Shown: piece by piece, positions 45,121 to 58,085 of the stretch
How positions within the stretch are numbered: the first letter of the stretch is position 1
Layout of the letters: each line of letters opens with the position of its first letter
Origin: Ophthalmolycus amberensis
Lineage: Eukaryota; Chordata; Actinopteri; Perciformes; Zoarcidae
Length of the DNA stretch: 64,000 nt
Direction of reading: 5' to 3'
Assembly (NCBI GenBank): GCA_024529925.1
Contig: JAFEUB010001490.1
Location: forward strand, 506,001 to 570,000
Position numbers and translations under genes: made by a program
The notes under the pieces: generated by a model
The model's input: only the letters and a program-made list of their open reading frames with translations
Database searches by the model: none
What the model was told of the DNA's origin: nothing

Positions 45121-45484
45121 GGAACCTAAGAACGAGTGGTCCTCTCGGTGGACCACTAACACACTGAACACTTGAACACTTTAATCACTTTAATCACTTA
45201 ATCACTTTAATTCATTCACCTGGTGCAATATCCAATACGTTTAAGTATTCTCTTACATTTTTATTCCGTCTGTATATTCTGTATATGCTGGTATATTTTA
45301 TTTTTTATATTTAATACTCTTCTTACTGTCCTATTTTATTACTGTTTTACTGTTTACTGTTTAGTTTAGTTATATTACTTGATTTTTATCTTTTATTTTT
45401 ATTTGCTGTGAGAAATGCTGCTGTAATCCTGCAATTTCCCCACTGAGGGACTAATAAAGGATTATCTTATCTTATCTTATCTTA
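45121..45484 (+). mobile_element. LINE 3' end inserted in unit 1 only
   Basis: 364 bp ending in CACTGAGGGACTAATAAAGG and four TTATC units, a typical 3' end of CR1/L2/Rex-type LINEs. Flanked by the 8-bp duplication TCTTAGGT (45,113-45,120 and 45,485-45,492). The paralogous site in unit 2 (51,607-51,614) has a single TCTTAGGT and no insertion. The 5' junction reads GGAACCTAAGAAC, the reverse complement of the adjacent target sequence. Confidence 0.93.
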
Positions 45485-46923
45485 TCTTAGGTACCTGTCC
45501 TTGTTGCATCTGTTTCTGTTTGGTGCAACTTTAATTCCGCTTGTAAGATTTCAGATAAATATCCAAAAGCAAATCAATGTACACTAAACTTTAAAATGAC
45601 GCTTCATTAGTACACTAATGACATTCATATTCAGTTTACTGATTAAGAGGTTACTCTGTTTACTATTTGTTGCTGTCCATTGATGGGGGTCGCTGAATTA
45701 ATGTCGCTGTGGAATATTGTGAAGGAAAGTCCTTCACAATATGCTTCCTATCCCCTGACTGATCCTATCCTGTTCTTTGTCCCCTCCGGTCCATCCATTC
45801 TAGCATTACCAAATATTAATGCCGATGGTTGAGTAGAGTGACTGACAGATGACTATAATTTTCAACAAGAGGAAGATTCAGCTACAACCAATCCAAGTCC
45901 CATACTCAGTCCCACGTCTCTGGTGTAAAGATGTTGTTTCGTGCTGTGAGTTTGATGTCTGATAAAGGTCCTTGACCAAAACGGTGCATTCCAATAAACT
46001 GCTTCTGAAACGAAACTTTGGAAGTTCATGATTGACGTGTGATGCTTTAGCAGTGAAATGCTACACAATGCAAGGTTTTACTGGAAACCCTGTTGCACAA
46101 TCAACAGGTGTGTTTGTTTGTTTGTTTGTATGTGTGTGGCAAACAGGTGACACGGGGAATACCTGTCCCTTCAACAATTCTGAAAGTGAACGGGCGTAGC
46201 TTTTTATGAGTCACAAACTCCATTGTTATCATTTGGCATGAACATGTATTACTCAATGCAACTGTTTCCTGTGCAGCTCAAGATTTAGAAAGAAACATTC
46301 AGTCATCTCAGATGCAGGAAATCCCTACAACTTGGTTCAGTCCGGCCTGGGTCAGCCTAGTTCGGCTTACTTTACTGCTTCTTTCAGATGCATGTCTTCA
46401 AACTGCACAACCTCACTAAGATTCTGCTCATATTCATCAAGCTGCAGTCAGATTGCCAGAGCTTTTCCGATTATAACATCCTTATGTCTCAGAAAGTCTG
46501 ATCTGTGTTTCAAATCATTCATTCTTCATTGCACCTGGCTTGGATTTATGTCTCAGCGACAGCTGTGCATTATGTTTTTCGGGTTGTACGTACAAAAGTA
46601 CATCTCTTCCTCATTAACACGATATCTCATGAACCTCTGGAGAAAATTTCTTCAAATTTGGGTTAAACAGCCTAACTCAAGAATTCATGTGCTAATTATG
46701 ACAATTTCAAACAAATTTCCATTAGGATAAATGATAAGACGTTTTATTATTATCAAAGCGATAATTGTAGAGCTGAAGCCCCCCTAAAATGTTCTTCAGC
46801 CCCCCCAGATAATTTGGCATTATTGGCTTTAAAAAAAAAAAATTCAAAACTCTAACATGCTACAGATGTGCGTGCGTTCTTGTTTATATGTTTTCTCCCC
46901 CTTCAAATTACAATCCATTAGCC

Positions 46924-48105
46924 CAGGGGTCCCCAACTGGCGGACAGCGGTCCGGATCCGGACCCAGACGCAGTTGCATCCGGACCCAGGACTTAAAACC
47001 TATAGATAATTCGGAATTATACATATTAGGCAATGAGTTTATACTTTAACCGGTGCTTCTTATTCAGCCGTTACGGCACTTGTTCGGCGGTGCAGGAAAC
47101 ACACAATGCGTTGTAAATCACATCACGTGATGCAGCTCAGCCAATCAAATATGAGTATTCTGACAAGTTTCCTGACTCGAGCGAGGTTTACACACACCGT
47201 GACACACGAGGAAATAGAAAGAAGAGCAGGGAAATTGCACTAATCGAAGAAGATATCTCACAAGACGTTCTCCAAAAAGAGAAACGTGTTCAGAGAGAAT
47301 AGAATTTATAAGCAAAAATGAACAGAATCTTATATGTTAATTATTACCACAGGAAGTTAAAACCAGCATGTCTCATATGTTCAGAAACCATAACTATTGA
47401 TAAAAGCGGCAAATGAAGCGCACTACGAGGCAAAGCACAACTCTTTTGAACAAACGTACCCACTCACATCTGAGATGACGACACAGAAAATAAACCTAAG
47501 AGCCCAATATGATCAGAATCATAACACGTTAATTCACTGACCAACAATGATGTTAACAGAGAGAATAGAGCTGAAACAACTGTTAATAACCACACATAAA
47601 GGTCATGCTCACAAATTTATCTTTTTAAATGACAAAAATATAATATTGTGGCTTTTTATTGACATCACTTCACATCTGAATGAACTGAATTTAAAGCTGC
47701 AGGACAACTCAGTGAAATGAATTTTTCTAAAATGAATTACTTTATTTTATTAAGATGCACATTTTGAAAAGCTTTCTGTTATGTCAGTTATTCTTTAATG
47801 CAGACATTATTGTACTTGAAAAGAGAAGAACATATATTGATGTATTTCTATGTATTATTTATAATCCATCCAGTTAAATTTGAAAACTGAGAATAATAAT
47901 TGTTAAAATATTATTGATGTGTACTTTCTTTATTTGATTTGACAGTTGTTGACTACACAGAGACGTTACTACTACTAGACTTCTTGAATATATTGATATA
48001 TATATGGCACTAAATAGCGCGAGTTAGATATTGTAATGTTCCGGACCTTTGCCCGAGGAGAGTTTCTCAATCTGGACCTTTTGGAATTTTAGTTGAATAC
48101 CCCTG
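46924..48105 (+). mobile_element. hAT element with BED-finger transposase relic (unit 1)
   Basis: 1,182 bp from CAGGGGTCCCCAACTGGCGG to GAATACCCCTG, flanked by CATTAGCC and CAATAGCC (8 bp, one mismatch). The interior keeps a worn transposase start: around 47,370-47,480, frames give KPACLICSETITI and KRHYEAKHNSFEQTYPL, the Cys-x-x-Cys and His-x-x-x-x-His halves of a BED zinc finger, then INLRAQYDQ. The catalytic core is deleted. Interior words are shared with the MITE at 19,660 in the opposite orientation. Confidence 0.9.
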
Positions 48106-48702
48106 CAATAGCCTATCATCGTACTTAACGATATAAACCCCGGGCACTAGGATTGAACCAATCTATGAACTGTCTGAAACAATGGATATCCGCGGCCCCA
48201 AATGGGCCCCAAAACAAATTGCCACTCATGCCACTCCCCTTGGGGCTAAGCCCCCCTTTCTTTGAATCCTAGAAACGCCCCTGCCTGTAGGAGTCACCAA
48301 ATTCATTATTCTCTCACACAGGAGGTTTCGAAATATGTTCATTTTACATCAATCTAATGGTAGCATACATTTACATATAAAAAGCAATGTTTGATCAGCA
48401 GGGACAGAAAAACAGACAAAACGTTTTCTCCTATCAGAATGCTCATGCTGCTGCTGGAAGCTATTAGTATCTGTTGGGAACAATTACTCATTTGAATCAT
48501 TTTATTTTGTCAGTAGACCACAGTTTGATTTAAGTATGTGAACAGATAATACAGGCTATGATTCCACTGCTTTGCTTACCAGTATCACAAGACAAGTGCC
48601 AGGGATTTTGCCATGCTCACTGTATGGCTGTCAGGATTAATGTCTGTCAGTCTGTCTGTTGGTCTCCCACTTTGGTCTAGACCAGGGGTCGGCAACCTGC
48701 GG

Positions 48703-51700
48703 CTCACTACTGATTCTTAGTTTTTGTTTGTAGAAATTTTTCCCAACAGTCAAATCTAAATGGTGGCTCATATGTGTTATTTTCTTATCAACATGTTTAC
48801 CCCCGTAGCATAGGTCACAGGGTCAAACATCTTGGCAGTGTTGGATATTAAAACAAAATTAATTATCTTAGGTATCTCAGGAAGAGTGGAAATAAAAAAT
48901 GAACAACCATCTGTTGTTTATACACTGTCTCATCAAAATTACATTGATCATATTAATAACAATTATTGTGATTGGGCCGGACTTTGGACATGCCTGTCAT
49001 AGGTTTAACTCCCATCATCTCTGTATTTAAGATTCAAAGCTGTCTGTGTGTGCCTTTGTCATGGTGATTGAACTATTTATGTTTCTACTTCCAGATGTAC
49101 AAAAATAGTTGTACACAAACGTGAGAAGTTTAAAAAACTCGAAAAGAAACGGCAACAGATATAGTGTAATGATCGCCGAAGTCTGACTTTGTGTACGCCA
49201 GTGAATGGGGAACCTATTGGTTATCCTTCACATATTTAAAGTGCTGTACTTACGAAGGTTACCAGTTGCCTTTAATGTTTACACAGGATATGAATAGGGT
49301 CTGTTATTGTTATTATTTTATTTTGCCTGGCTTGTATACATTGTGACGGGGGGAAAGTGATGCGAGAGGAGATTGTGCTAGCAGACAGAGAGAAGCAGTC
49401 GGTGTTTAGTGAACTCAGAGAGCACGATTTACAGGTGACTGCTCAGCTAAAGGATCCAAAGCAAATGTTTTGCGGATTTAATAAGCGGGAGACTGGACTG
49501 GGATTCGGCAAAAAGGACCACCAGCTACACAGGCTGCGATGAGGTAGCGTGAGTTCTGTGGAGCCAAGGAACCGCGGCGTCTCGCCACACTTCAAAGCTG
49601 AGTATCCTGAGATCCTGTTGTTGACTTTGTTTTGGGGATTTATTTGTCATCGGACTGTTTTGTGTTACATTAAGGAACTTTGGAACTGTTGGGACACGGA
49701 GTTTGAGCGATAATTTGTAAATGTTTGTTTCTTGTACCGGAGTACCGCGAGAGCCTCGCTGTTTTTGTTTGTTTGTCATTGTTTTTATGCGGGAGAAAGC
49801 TATACAGTTACAGGGAAATTCGTTTTTAGCGACGCTAGCGGGGAAAAGCTAGTTCACTATCTACCACACGGGTCACCAACCTTTTTGAGAGCTACTTCAA
49901 GGGTACTGTGTAGTTCGACGGGCTACTTGTTTGATACAAACTTCCTTGTTGCACAGATCATCTTATAATAATAATAATAATAATATATGTGAAGAGACTG
50001 TCTGATCACATGTCAATGTTAATTATTCCTCACAATAATTATTAACAATGATTGTGTATTTTGTTCAAAATCACACCTGTTATATGTTTGTACAAATGAT
50101 CACTTCTAAAAAAATGTAGGAAATCATTAACGGTCATATCTTCACATCATGTCTCATTTGTACTAACCACTACCTTTGTAACATTTTTGAACAAATCATG
50201 AACTCTGTCCCATGTTTATACAAATGATCAGTTATGTAAGATTGATATCAGAGGGATATCCGGCCAATCCAAAGACGAGGATTGTAACCAATTAAATGTA
50301 GTTATACAATGGTGACTGGGTCCGCCCACTTAGTGTCAAAAAGAAAATCTATTTAGCGATGACGATCGCTCTTCTTCATTTTGTAGAGATCACATCCAAT
50401 ATGTGTTTCTATTTTCTGGCGATATCTGCTGCGTAGGTTCAACCAACTCTTTTATGTTTTCACTTTCCTCCACTGCCATTTGCGCTGGGCACCGGGCAGC
50501 CGAAAACGGGACTCGAAGCACAAACCCAGATCTGCTATCAGTAAAACAGTCTTTACTTATCTTCTTTATATTTATGTAAACAATCACAGTTGTCTTGGCG
50601 ACACTAAGCTCAGGATGCAGCGACAATGCCCTTGCAAAATTGATGGCGCAGATGGTGGAAGGGAGTGTCAAACTATCTACACTATACTAGTCTATACTAT
50701 ACTATCAAAGTTTTAACTTGAGTCCAAGTCATATGACTCTGAGTCCACACCTCTGGTTATCAGCCCTGACATTTTTTTGTGAAAGTTCTTAATCTTGAAT
50801 TCACTTTGCCACCAAACAAACTCTCTGATCACAATCATTTTGTTCAAATAAACTAAAACTGGTTCCGTATATAAAACAGATGAAGAAGCCTCACACTCAT
50901 GAGTACGTTTGTCATTCTGAATGCATCCCAGCAGAACTGAGTAAATAAATTAAATAAAACTTTGTTCTTCAGAAGCAACATCTCACTTGTCAAGAAACAT
51001 TTGAGGTAGCTATTTAACAATTTAATTTGTGTGAAAATAAAATGTCTGTATTGTCCGAACTAAACGAAACCAAAATACAACTGGAAACTCCCACAATTGA
51101 GAAGGAGGAAGAGGAAGAGGCCTCGGGGCTTTCAGCTGGGAAAGTGAAGCCATTAGAAATGACATAAGTTTTCAAAGAGATGCTTATCTGCTTTAGTTTC
51201 ACAATGTCTGAAAACAATGACTCTGGAAAACAATGTCCCAAAATGCAACTGAGGGTCTGCATGCATCCAGCAGCAAAGATAATGTTGAGGAAGCTAGAAG
51301 AGAAGCAGAAGTTTGGTACTAAAGCTGGCTAGTTAAGGTGCAAGTGCATTTCAAACAAGGCAATAGCACTGTCACTGTTGTCACTGAAATACTACTTTCA
51401 TCGACGTATTTTCTGATCACACTGACAGCTGACACATCAGTCGTTTATGTGTAAAACACGTCTATATCTCCAACCCAACTGTTGGCGGCCAAGTTGCATT
51501 GTGGTTAATGTAGGTGCCAAGTTAAGGAATAGGAATGTTTCACTGTCAATAGTGAGTCTGACAGGACTGCAATGTTAAATCCGTTGGGTACTCTTTTACA
51601 AACAGTTCTTAGGTACCTGTCCTTGTTGCATCTGTTTCTGTTTGGTACAACTTTAATTCCGCTTTTAAGATTTCAGATAAATATCCAAAAGCAAATCAAT

Positions 51701-54112
51701 GTACACTAAACTTTAAAATGACGCTTCATTAGTACACTAATGACATTCATATTCTGTTTACTGATTAAGAGGTTACTCTGTTTACTATTTGTTGCTGTCC
51801 ATTGATGGGGGTCGCTGAATTAATGTCGCTGTGGAATATTGTGAAGGAAAGTCCTTCACAATATGCTTCCTATCCCCTGACTGATCCTATCCTGTTCTTT
51901 GTCCCCTCCGGTCCATCCATTCTAGCATTACCAAATATTAATGCCGATGGTTGAGTAGAGTGACTGACAGATGACTATAATTTTTCGGGTTGTACGTACA
52001 AAAGTACATCTCTTCCTCATTAACACGATATCTCATGAACCTCTGGAGAAAATTTCTTCAAATTTGGGTTAAACAGCCTAACTCAAGAATTCATGTGCTA
52101 ATTATGACAATTTCAAACAAATTTCCATTAGGATAAATGATAAGACGTTTTATTATTATCAAAGCGATAATTGTAGAGCTGAAGCCCCCCTAAAATGTTC
52201 TTCAGCCCCCCCAGATAATTTGGCATTATTGGCTTTAAAAAAAATAAATTCAAAACTCTAACATGCTACAGATGTGCGTGCGTTCTGGTTTATATGTTTT
52301 CTCCCCCTTCAAATTACAATCCATTAGCCCAGGGGTCCCCAACTGGCGGACAGCGGTCCGGATCCGGACCCAGACGCAGTTGCATCCGGACCCAGGATTT
52401 AAAACCTATAGATAATTCGGAATTATACATATTAGGCAATGAGTTTATACTTTAACCGGTGCTTCTTATTCAGCCGTTACGGCACTTGTTCAGCGGTGCA
52501 GGAAACACACAATGCGTTGTAAATCACATCACGTGATGCAGCTCAGCCAATCAAATATGAGTATTCTGACAAGTTTCCTGACTCGAGCGAGGTTTACACA
52601 CACTGTGACACACGAGGAAATAGAAAGAAGAGCAGGGAAATTGCACTAATCGAAGAAGATATCTCACAAGACGTTTTCCAAAAAGAGAAACGTGTTCAGA
52701 GAGAATAGAATTTATAAGCAAAAATGAACAGAATCTTATGTGTTAATTATTACCACAGGAAGTTAAAACCAGCATGTCTCATATGTTCAGAAACCATAAC
52801 TATTGATAAAAGCGGCAAATGAAGCGCACTACGAGGCAAAGCACAACTCTTTTGAACAAACGTACCCACTCACATCTGAGATGACGACACAGAAAATAAA
52901 CCTAAGAGCCCAATATGATCAGAATCATAACACGTTAATTCACTGACCAACAATGATGTTAACAGAGAGAATAGAGCTGAAACAACTGTTAATAACCACA
53001 CATAAAGGTCATGCTCACAAATTTATCTTTTTAAATGACAAAAATATAATATTGTGGCTTTTTATTGACATCACTTCACACCTGAATGAACTGAATTTAA
53101 AGCTGCAGGACAACTCAGTGAAATGAATTTTTCTAAAATGAATTACTTTATTTTATTAAGATGCACATTTTGAAAAGCTTTCTGTTATGTCAGTTATTCT
53201 TTAATGCAGACATTATTGTACTTGAAAAGAGAAGAACATATATTGATGTATTTCTATGTATTATTTATAATCCATCCAGTTAAATTTGAAAACTGAGAAT
53301 AATAATTGTTAAAATATTATTGATGTGTACTTTCTTTATTTGATTTGACAGTTGTTGACTACACAGAGACGTTACTACTACGAGACTTCTTGAATATATT
53401 GATATATACTACACTAAATAGCGCGAGTTAGATATTATTGTAATGTTCCGGACCTTTGCCCGAGGAGAGTTTCTCAATCTGGACCTTTTGGAATTTTAGT
53501 TGAATACCCCTGCAATAGCCTATCATCGTACTTAACGATATAAACCCCGGGCACTAGGATTGAACCAATCTATGAACTGTCTGAAACAATGGATATCCGC
53601 GGCCCCAAATGGGCCCCAAAACAAATTGCCACTCATGCCACTCCCCTTGGGGCTAAGCCCCCCTTTCTTTGAATCCTAGAAACGCCCCTGCCTGTAGGAG
53701 TCACCAAATTCATTATTCTCTCACACAGGAGGTTTCGAAATATGTTCATTTTACATCAATCTAATGGTAGCATACATTTACATATAAAAAGCAATGTTTG
53801 ATCAGCAGGGACAGAAAAACAGACAAAATGTTTTCTCCTATCAGAATGCTCATGCTGCTGCTGGAAGCTATTAGTATCTGTTGGGAACAATTACTCATTT
53901 GAATCATTTTATTTTGTCAGTAGACCACAGTTTGATTTAAGTATGTGAACAGATAATACAGGCTATGATTCCACTGCTTTGCTTACCAGTATCACAAGAC
54001 AAGTGCCAGGGATTTTGCCATGCTCACTGTATGGCTGTCAGGATTAATGTCTGTCAGTCTGTCTGTTGGTCTCCCACTTTGGTCTAGACCAGGGGTCGGC
54101 AACCTGCGGCTC
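48703..54112. repeat. Segmental tandem duplication, unit 2
   Basis: Second unit. It starts at CTCACTACTG joined to the first 23 bases of a hAT end (48,683-48,705), with a 3-base CTC overlap. It lacks the LINE tail and has a 716-bp deletion at about 51,981 with T-run microhomology. It ends where the hAT at 54,090 continues past those 23 bases. Confidence 0.97.
52330..53512 (+). mobile_element. hAT element with BED-finger transposase relic (unit 2)
   Basis: Paralogue of 46,924-48,105 created by the segmental duplication, with the same CATTAGCC/CAATAGCC flanks. A few substitutions and small indels only. Confidence 0.92.
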
Positions 54113-55278
54113 CGGAGCCCGTCTGTTGCTGCTCCCTGAGTCTACATCCACACTAATACGTTTTCGTTTTAAACGATCTCCGTCCACACGGCGTTTCAGC
54201 ATCGTTTTCTAGATGATCTCCGTCCAGACTTAAACGCCTGAAATCGACTATCACGTCACTATTCACGTACACTGGGCATGCGGGTGTGTGCCGGTGTAAA
54301 CAGGAAGTTGATTAGTTGCTCAAAGCTGCTAACGTGACTTCAGACGGCCGCTCCGTAGGTCTGATAACGCTGCTGGACACGCTGCTCTCTAATCGCTCCA
54401 ATAACAGCTGCTTCCTCCGCAGAAATGCAGACTTTAACTGGACAACAGCTGCTAGTAAAGACAACAAGGTCAGTAATACCGGACCTTAAATAAAAATGTT
54501 TTAATATTTTGTCAACTAAAATGTGCGTCACATCCTATTACGCCTGTCAAGAGCCTTTCCCTGCAGGTGGCTAATCATGATTTTCAGACCCCCGCCCTCT
54601 GCAAACTATCAATGGATAAATCCAGAAAAAGAAAAGTCACGGAGGAAAATAGAGTTTAATTCTGCGTGGACGTCTTCATTTGCTTTCACTGCCAACGATG
54701 CTGACTTATGTGGCGACTGTGGCGCACTGGATTAAGAGGGTCGTCTGGGAACCGGAAGGTCAACGGTTCGATCCCCGACTGGGACGTGTCGCGTGTCGAA
54801 GTGTACCTGAGCAATACACTGAACTCCCGGCTCCCCGGGTGCCGATCAATGGCAGCCCACTGCACCTTATATACAGGGATGGGTCAAATTTCATGTATGT
54901 GACAATAAAATCCTGACTTCCTTATCTGTATGCTTGATATGTGCAAAAAATGTAATGTAGAAAGTCACTTCCAGAACAAACACAGCATTTGCTGAAAAGT
55001 ATCACACTGGAGATGAGATGATTTCTCAACTGCTGCAGCAAACTCTCCTCTTCATAAGAGTTTGATATTATTATAACAGGTAAAATTGCAATAAAATGTC
55101 AAGAATTGTCTTTATTCTTCATAAATACAACAAACTATAGTTTTTGTATATATAATATAACTATATATAAAACTTTATAACCTGTGATATCAAATAGCTT
55201 TTGTGGCTCCAGACAAATTTTATTTGGTGGAAAATAGGGCAAAATGGCTCTTTGGATAGTAAAGGTCGTCGACCCCTG
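54090..55278 (+). mobile_element. hAT element with exact target duplication and nested SINE
   Basis: Ends CAGGGGTCGGCAACCTGC and the matching GTCGTCGACCCCTG, flanked by GTCTAGAC on both sides (54,082-54,089 and 55,279-55,286). It keeps the start of a hAT transposase near 54,611: MDKSRKRKVTEENR, then after a one-base shift EFNSAWTSSFAFTAND, where a SINE interrupts it. A stretch at 54,135-54,260 resembles the TTAA-flanked element at 35,757. It was inserted in another common repeat (GTTGGTCTCCCACTTTGGTC on the left). Confidence 0.93.
54706..54925 (+). repeat. tRNA-derived SINE
   Basis: Begins near TGGCGACTGTGGCGCACTGG, with an A box (TGGCGCACTGG) and a B box (GGTTCGATCCC) 37 bases apart. The tRNA-unrelated body has ACCTGAGCAATACACTGAAC and GGCAGCCCACTGCACC, and the tail runs GTGACAATAAAATCC. 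It is not a tRNA gene: no acceptor pairing and a long non-tRNA body. Inserted in hAT transposase codons. Confidence 0.85.
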
Positions 55279-55286
55279 GTCTAGAC

Positions 55287-55560
55287 CAACTTAGCTGTTC
55301 CTAGAGCCGTACCAGTAGTGGATGTAAAAAGGTTTGTCCTGAGGGTGGCGCTAGAGGAAAGGTAATACGGTTCATCCTCTGAAGAACACGAATGTGATCA
55401 GGAAAAGTCAAAGCAGATTTGGAGATTTATTATGTACAAGTAGGAATTTTAACCTGATGGTGTTGCCAAAGGAAATCTGAGACTCATCATCTTGTGGCCA
55501 TAATATTTACCAAACTTCCTCACAGTTTGATCAGTAGATGTTAAGATATTTTGGGAGGGA
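55287..55560 (+). repeat. Dispersed repeat fragment
   Basis: GTTTGTCCTGAGGGTGGCGC, AGAGGAAAGG and TTCATCCTCTGAAGAACACG follow the order of a repeat common in teleosts. Its left part lies before the hAT at about 54,040-54,089. Confidence 0.5.
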
Positions 55561-56394
55561 AAACTAGTCGAGACTTTGGTGAATTGTGACAGTGCAGGTT
55601 AACATGAAACATGTCACTCATGCAGCAGTTTCTCTGTATTTCTCTCTCTCCTGTGTGGAGCAGGAATTTCCCATCTCATTACCAGCCTGGCTGCACTCAG
55701 TGGGATGTTCCTCCTCTTCTTCGTCTCTCTCCTGTTAGAAGCCAGACTGCAGAGCGTCACCTTTCATTTGTCTCTGGAAATAATGGCACAGTTATATAAC
55801 CACATTCTTCACATACTTTCACAAAAAAATAGGTTTTAACAAGACCAATTTTAGCATTTTATGCAGACAGAAATTTGGTCTGTACTTGATGTATTTGATG
55901 ACACTAGGACCAGACCAGTGTACACTCAGGCAGTCTTCTAACACTGATTAAACCTGCAAGGGCATTCATCATGGCTCTTTAACCGGAATATCTGAGGACT
56001 AGACTCCACCTGAGCACAATAATACAGAGAACGCCAAGTTAAATAAAAACTCTACAGTCTACAATATCAAGCTTTATATTGCTGCTGGAATCTAGAAATC
56101 CCAAGCTTTCTAATGCTCCTGAACTTACCTAACATCAAAAAACACCGGGGCTTTTGGCAACAGGGTAACGAAACACTCAATCTTCACAGTTGACAATCAC
56201 ACTGACATAAATCTATGTTCTTGTCAAACTATTTTACCAAGGACGATGTTATTTACACTCAAAATGGCAGATTTTAGTTATTGACATGTCTGCAGCGATT
56301 ATAATCCACCAGATGCCACATAGATTGGCGGGTATATTCCGATAAGCGTCGCCCTCTACGGGAGAGATGGGGAGAGAGACCCAACAGATGGGAA
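55561..56394. other. Stretch without recognised gene
   Basis: No gene or repeat recognised. The 62-codon frame at 55,611 has no domain. Confidence 0.4.
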
Positions 56395-56650
56395 AAGTAT
56401 GTGAGTCAGAGAAGTTAACGTGCTCGAAAAAGAGAAATGTGGACAGCTTGACCAGAGCCTTTCAACCAAGAATGGACAGACTCTTATATGTTTATTCCCA
56501 CAACTAGCTCAAAAAAAGTATGTCTCATATGTTCAGCTTTTGAATTTAAAGCTGCAGGACAATTCAGTTCATTTTTCTAAAATTAAGTACTTAATTTTAA
56601 GAGCCACATTTTGACAAAGCTTTCTGTTATGCTTTCTGCTACATCTAAAT
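56395..56650 (+). pseudogene. Third, more decayed copy of the BED-type hAT
   Basis: Shares AATGGACAGACTCTTATATG, TATGTCTCATATGTTCAG, AAAGCTGCAGGACAA and AAGCTTTCTGTTATG with 47,320-47,790. About half of the intervening sequence is missing and no termini are found. Confidence 0.75.
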
Positions 56651-57385
56651 TATGTGCTATAAAAATATAAATAATGTACCATATCTGCAGAACATCTACA
56701 GTGAGGGCCACCACTGATGCAACACATTTACAGTAGGTCAAGTCTATCTACAAAAACCTGGGTGTTTTGCATTACTTCTGAGGACGTTGGACAGTGTGTA
56801 TTTATGTGGAAATGGCTCCATCTGATGTCCATGAACAGATTGACAGTGTGCAGTGAATTTACTAGGTCACAGCTGCTTTTCCTGCTCCTCAGTTAAACAG
56901 TATCAGCTCCACTGAGTCACCAGGCCGAGAAACAACATAAATGTTTTAATGTGCACATTATTCACCTGTATCATTACAACCAGCTGGAAACAGTATGAAT
57001 GGGCCATTTATTACTTGTTGAGATAACATCCTTCAGCTCGACCAATGAGGTTAATGGAATACTTCACCCACAAATGTACCATCGATTACTCACACTGTGT
57101 TACTTTGAATCCTTGAGGATGTACTTTGTTTTTCTTGCATGCCTCCACGGCAGACAAAGGTTAAAAAATGAAAAAAGTTAATCGAAACATCCGTTGACAA
57201 ACAGTCACACAACTTGTGCAGAATAATCCAAGTCTCATTTATCCAGTCATATACTCACTATTTCCCAAACATGTGCATCTTCACTAAAACCTTACTATTT
57301 AAAACATGCAAAGTGTAGGAAGATGAGTAACATGCCTAACATGATATACTAATAGTCATTTTGTCAAATATTCAAAGACAATCAT
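56651..57385. other. Stretch without recognised gene
   Basis: AT-rich. Nothing recognised. Confidence 0.4.
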
Positions 57386-57389
57386 TTAC

Positions 57390-58085
57390 GACAACAGCAC
57401 AATTCTTTCAAGAGCCCTCTTCTTTTTGTTTGTGTCGTCTTCTGACACTAACGATAACCACTGGTTCAAGAGGAGGTGAAGCTGGTTCTCTGGTGGGTTT
57501 GGGTCCTCAAGGATTGGCTTTTCATGTACATCCTTCCAGCCCTGGACATCGCTACTGCAAGGAGTTCCAGTATGTGATGACGGAGGAGATGGTGGAGGGG
57601 ACACCAGAGTTCGTCTCTGGACTGGAAGTTGGCTGATTTCTTTCATCCAGGCAGGTGGTCAAGCCGTCCAGGACTGCAGCAATAATTCCAGGTTCAGAAG
57701 GAGATGGACTCATAGCAGAGTCTGGGTCTTTGGTGGGTTCTGAGTGAATCTCCAAGCAGGGTTTGTCATTTACATTCTCCCTGTCATGAACATCAATAGA
57801 TGGAGGTTCAGCAGGGGGTGTCGGAGAAGCTGGTTCAGGGGCTACCTCAGCAGGGTTTGTCTCTGGACTTGAGGCTGGCTGCTCGGTTTCATCCAGGCTG
57901 GCGGTCAAGGGGACCAGCACTGCAGCAATGATTGCAGGTTGAGCAGGAGGGATCAGTGGAGATGGAGACACAGCAGATTCTGGTTCTACTGTGGGCTTTA
58001 GGTTTGTATCCCCCCTGGTCTGAAAGTCAGTAATAGATGGAGGTTCAGCAGGGGGTGTTGGAGAAACAGGTGGAGGTGCCAGAGT
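57390..58085 (-). pseudogene. Pro/Ser-rich repeat tail of the gene, frame-shifted
   Basis: Two full and two partial units of about 88 codons. Each has PPAEPPSI, a charged spacer, SPSP, IIAAVL, a Leu-Thr stretch, LDE and SSPETN. Units begin near 58,055 and 57,815; a partial one before 58,085 has only the PSPETHSG end, and another lies at 57,390-57,640 in a shifted frame. The period repeats too exactly to be chance. The frame is closed at 57,552 and shifted at about 58,085 and 57,600, so as it stands the tail cannot be read from the exon upstream. Confidence 0.55.

Larger units (their letters stand above)
42209..48702. repeat. Segmental tandem duplication, unit 1
   Basis: A 6,494-bp unit repeated immediately to the right. 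Every landmark in the first 2.9 kb recurs 6,494 bp later with only a few substitutions (for example 44,142 G versus 50,636 A). Unit 1 alone has the LINE tail insertion 45,121-45,484 and a 716-bp stretch (about 45,863-46,578). The unit contains a hAT at 46,924, relics of hAT ends (43,377 GTCACCAACCTTTTTGAGAG; 44,224-44,262 ending CACACCTCTG) and no convincing gene; the shared 60-90-codon frames show no domain. Confidence 0.97.

Noticed and set aside
54711..54785. Functional tRNA gene
   Set aside because: A and B boxes are present, but the sequence continues into a typical SINE body and tail and does not fold into a full cloverleaf.
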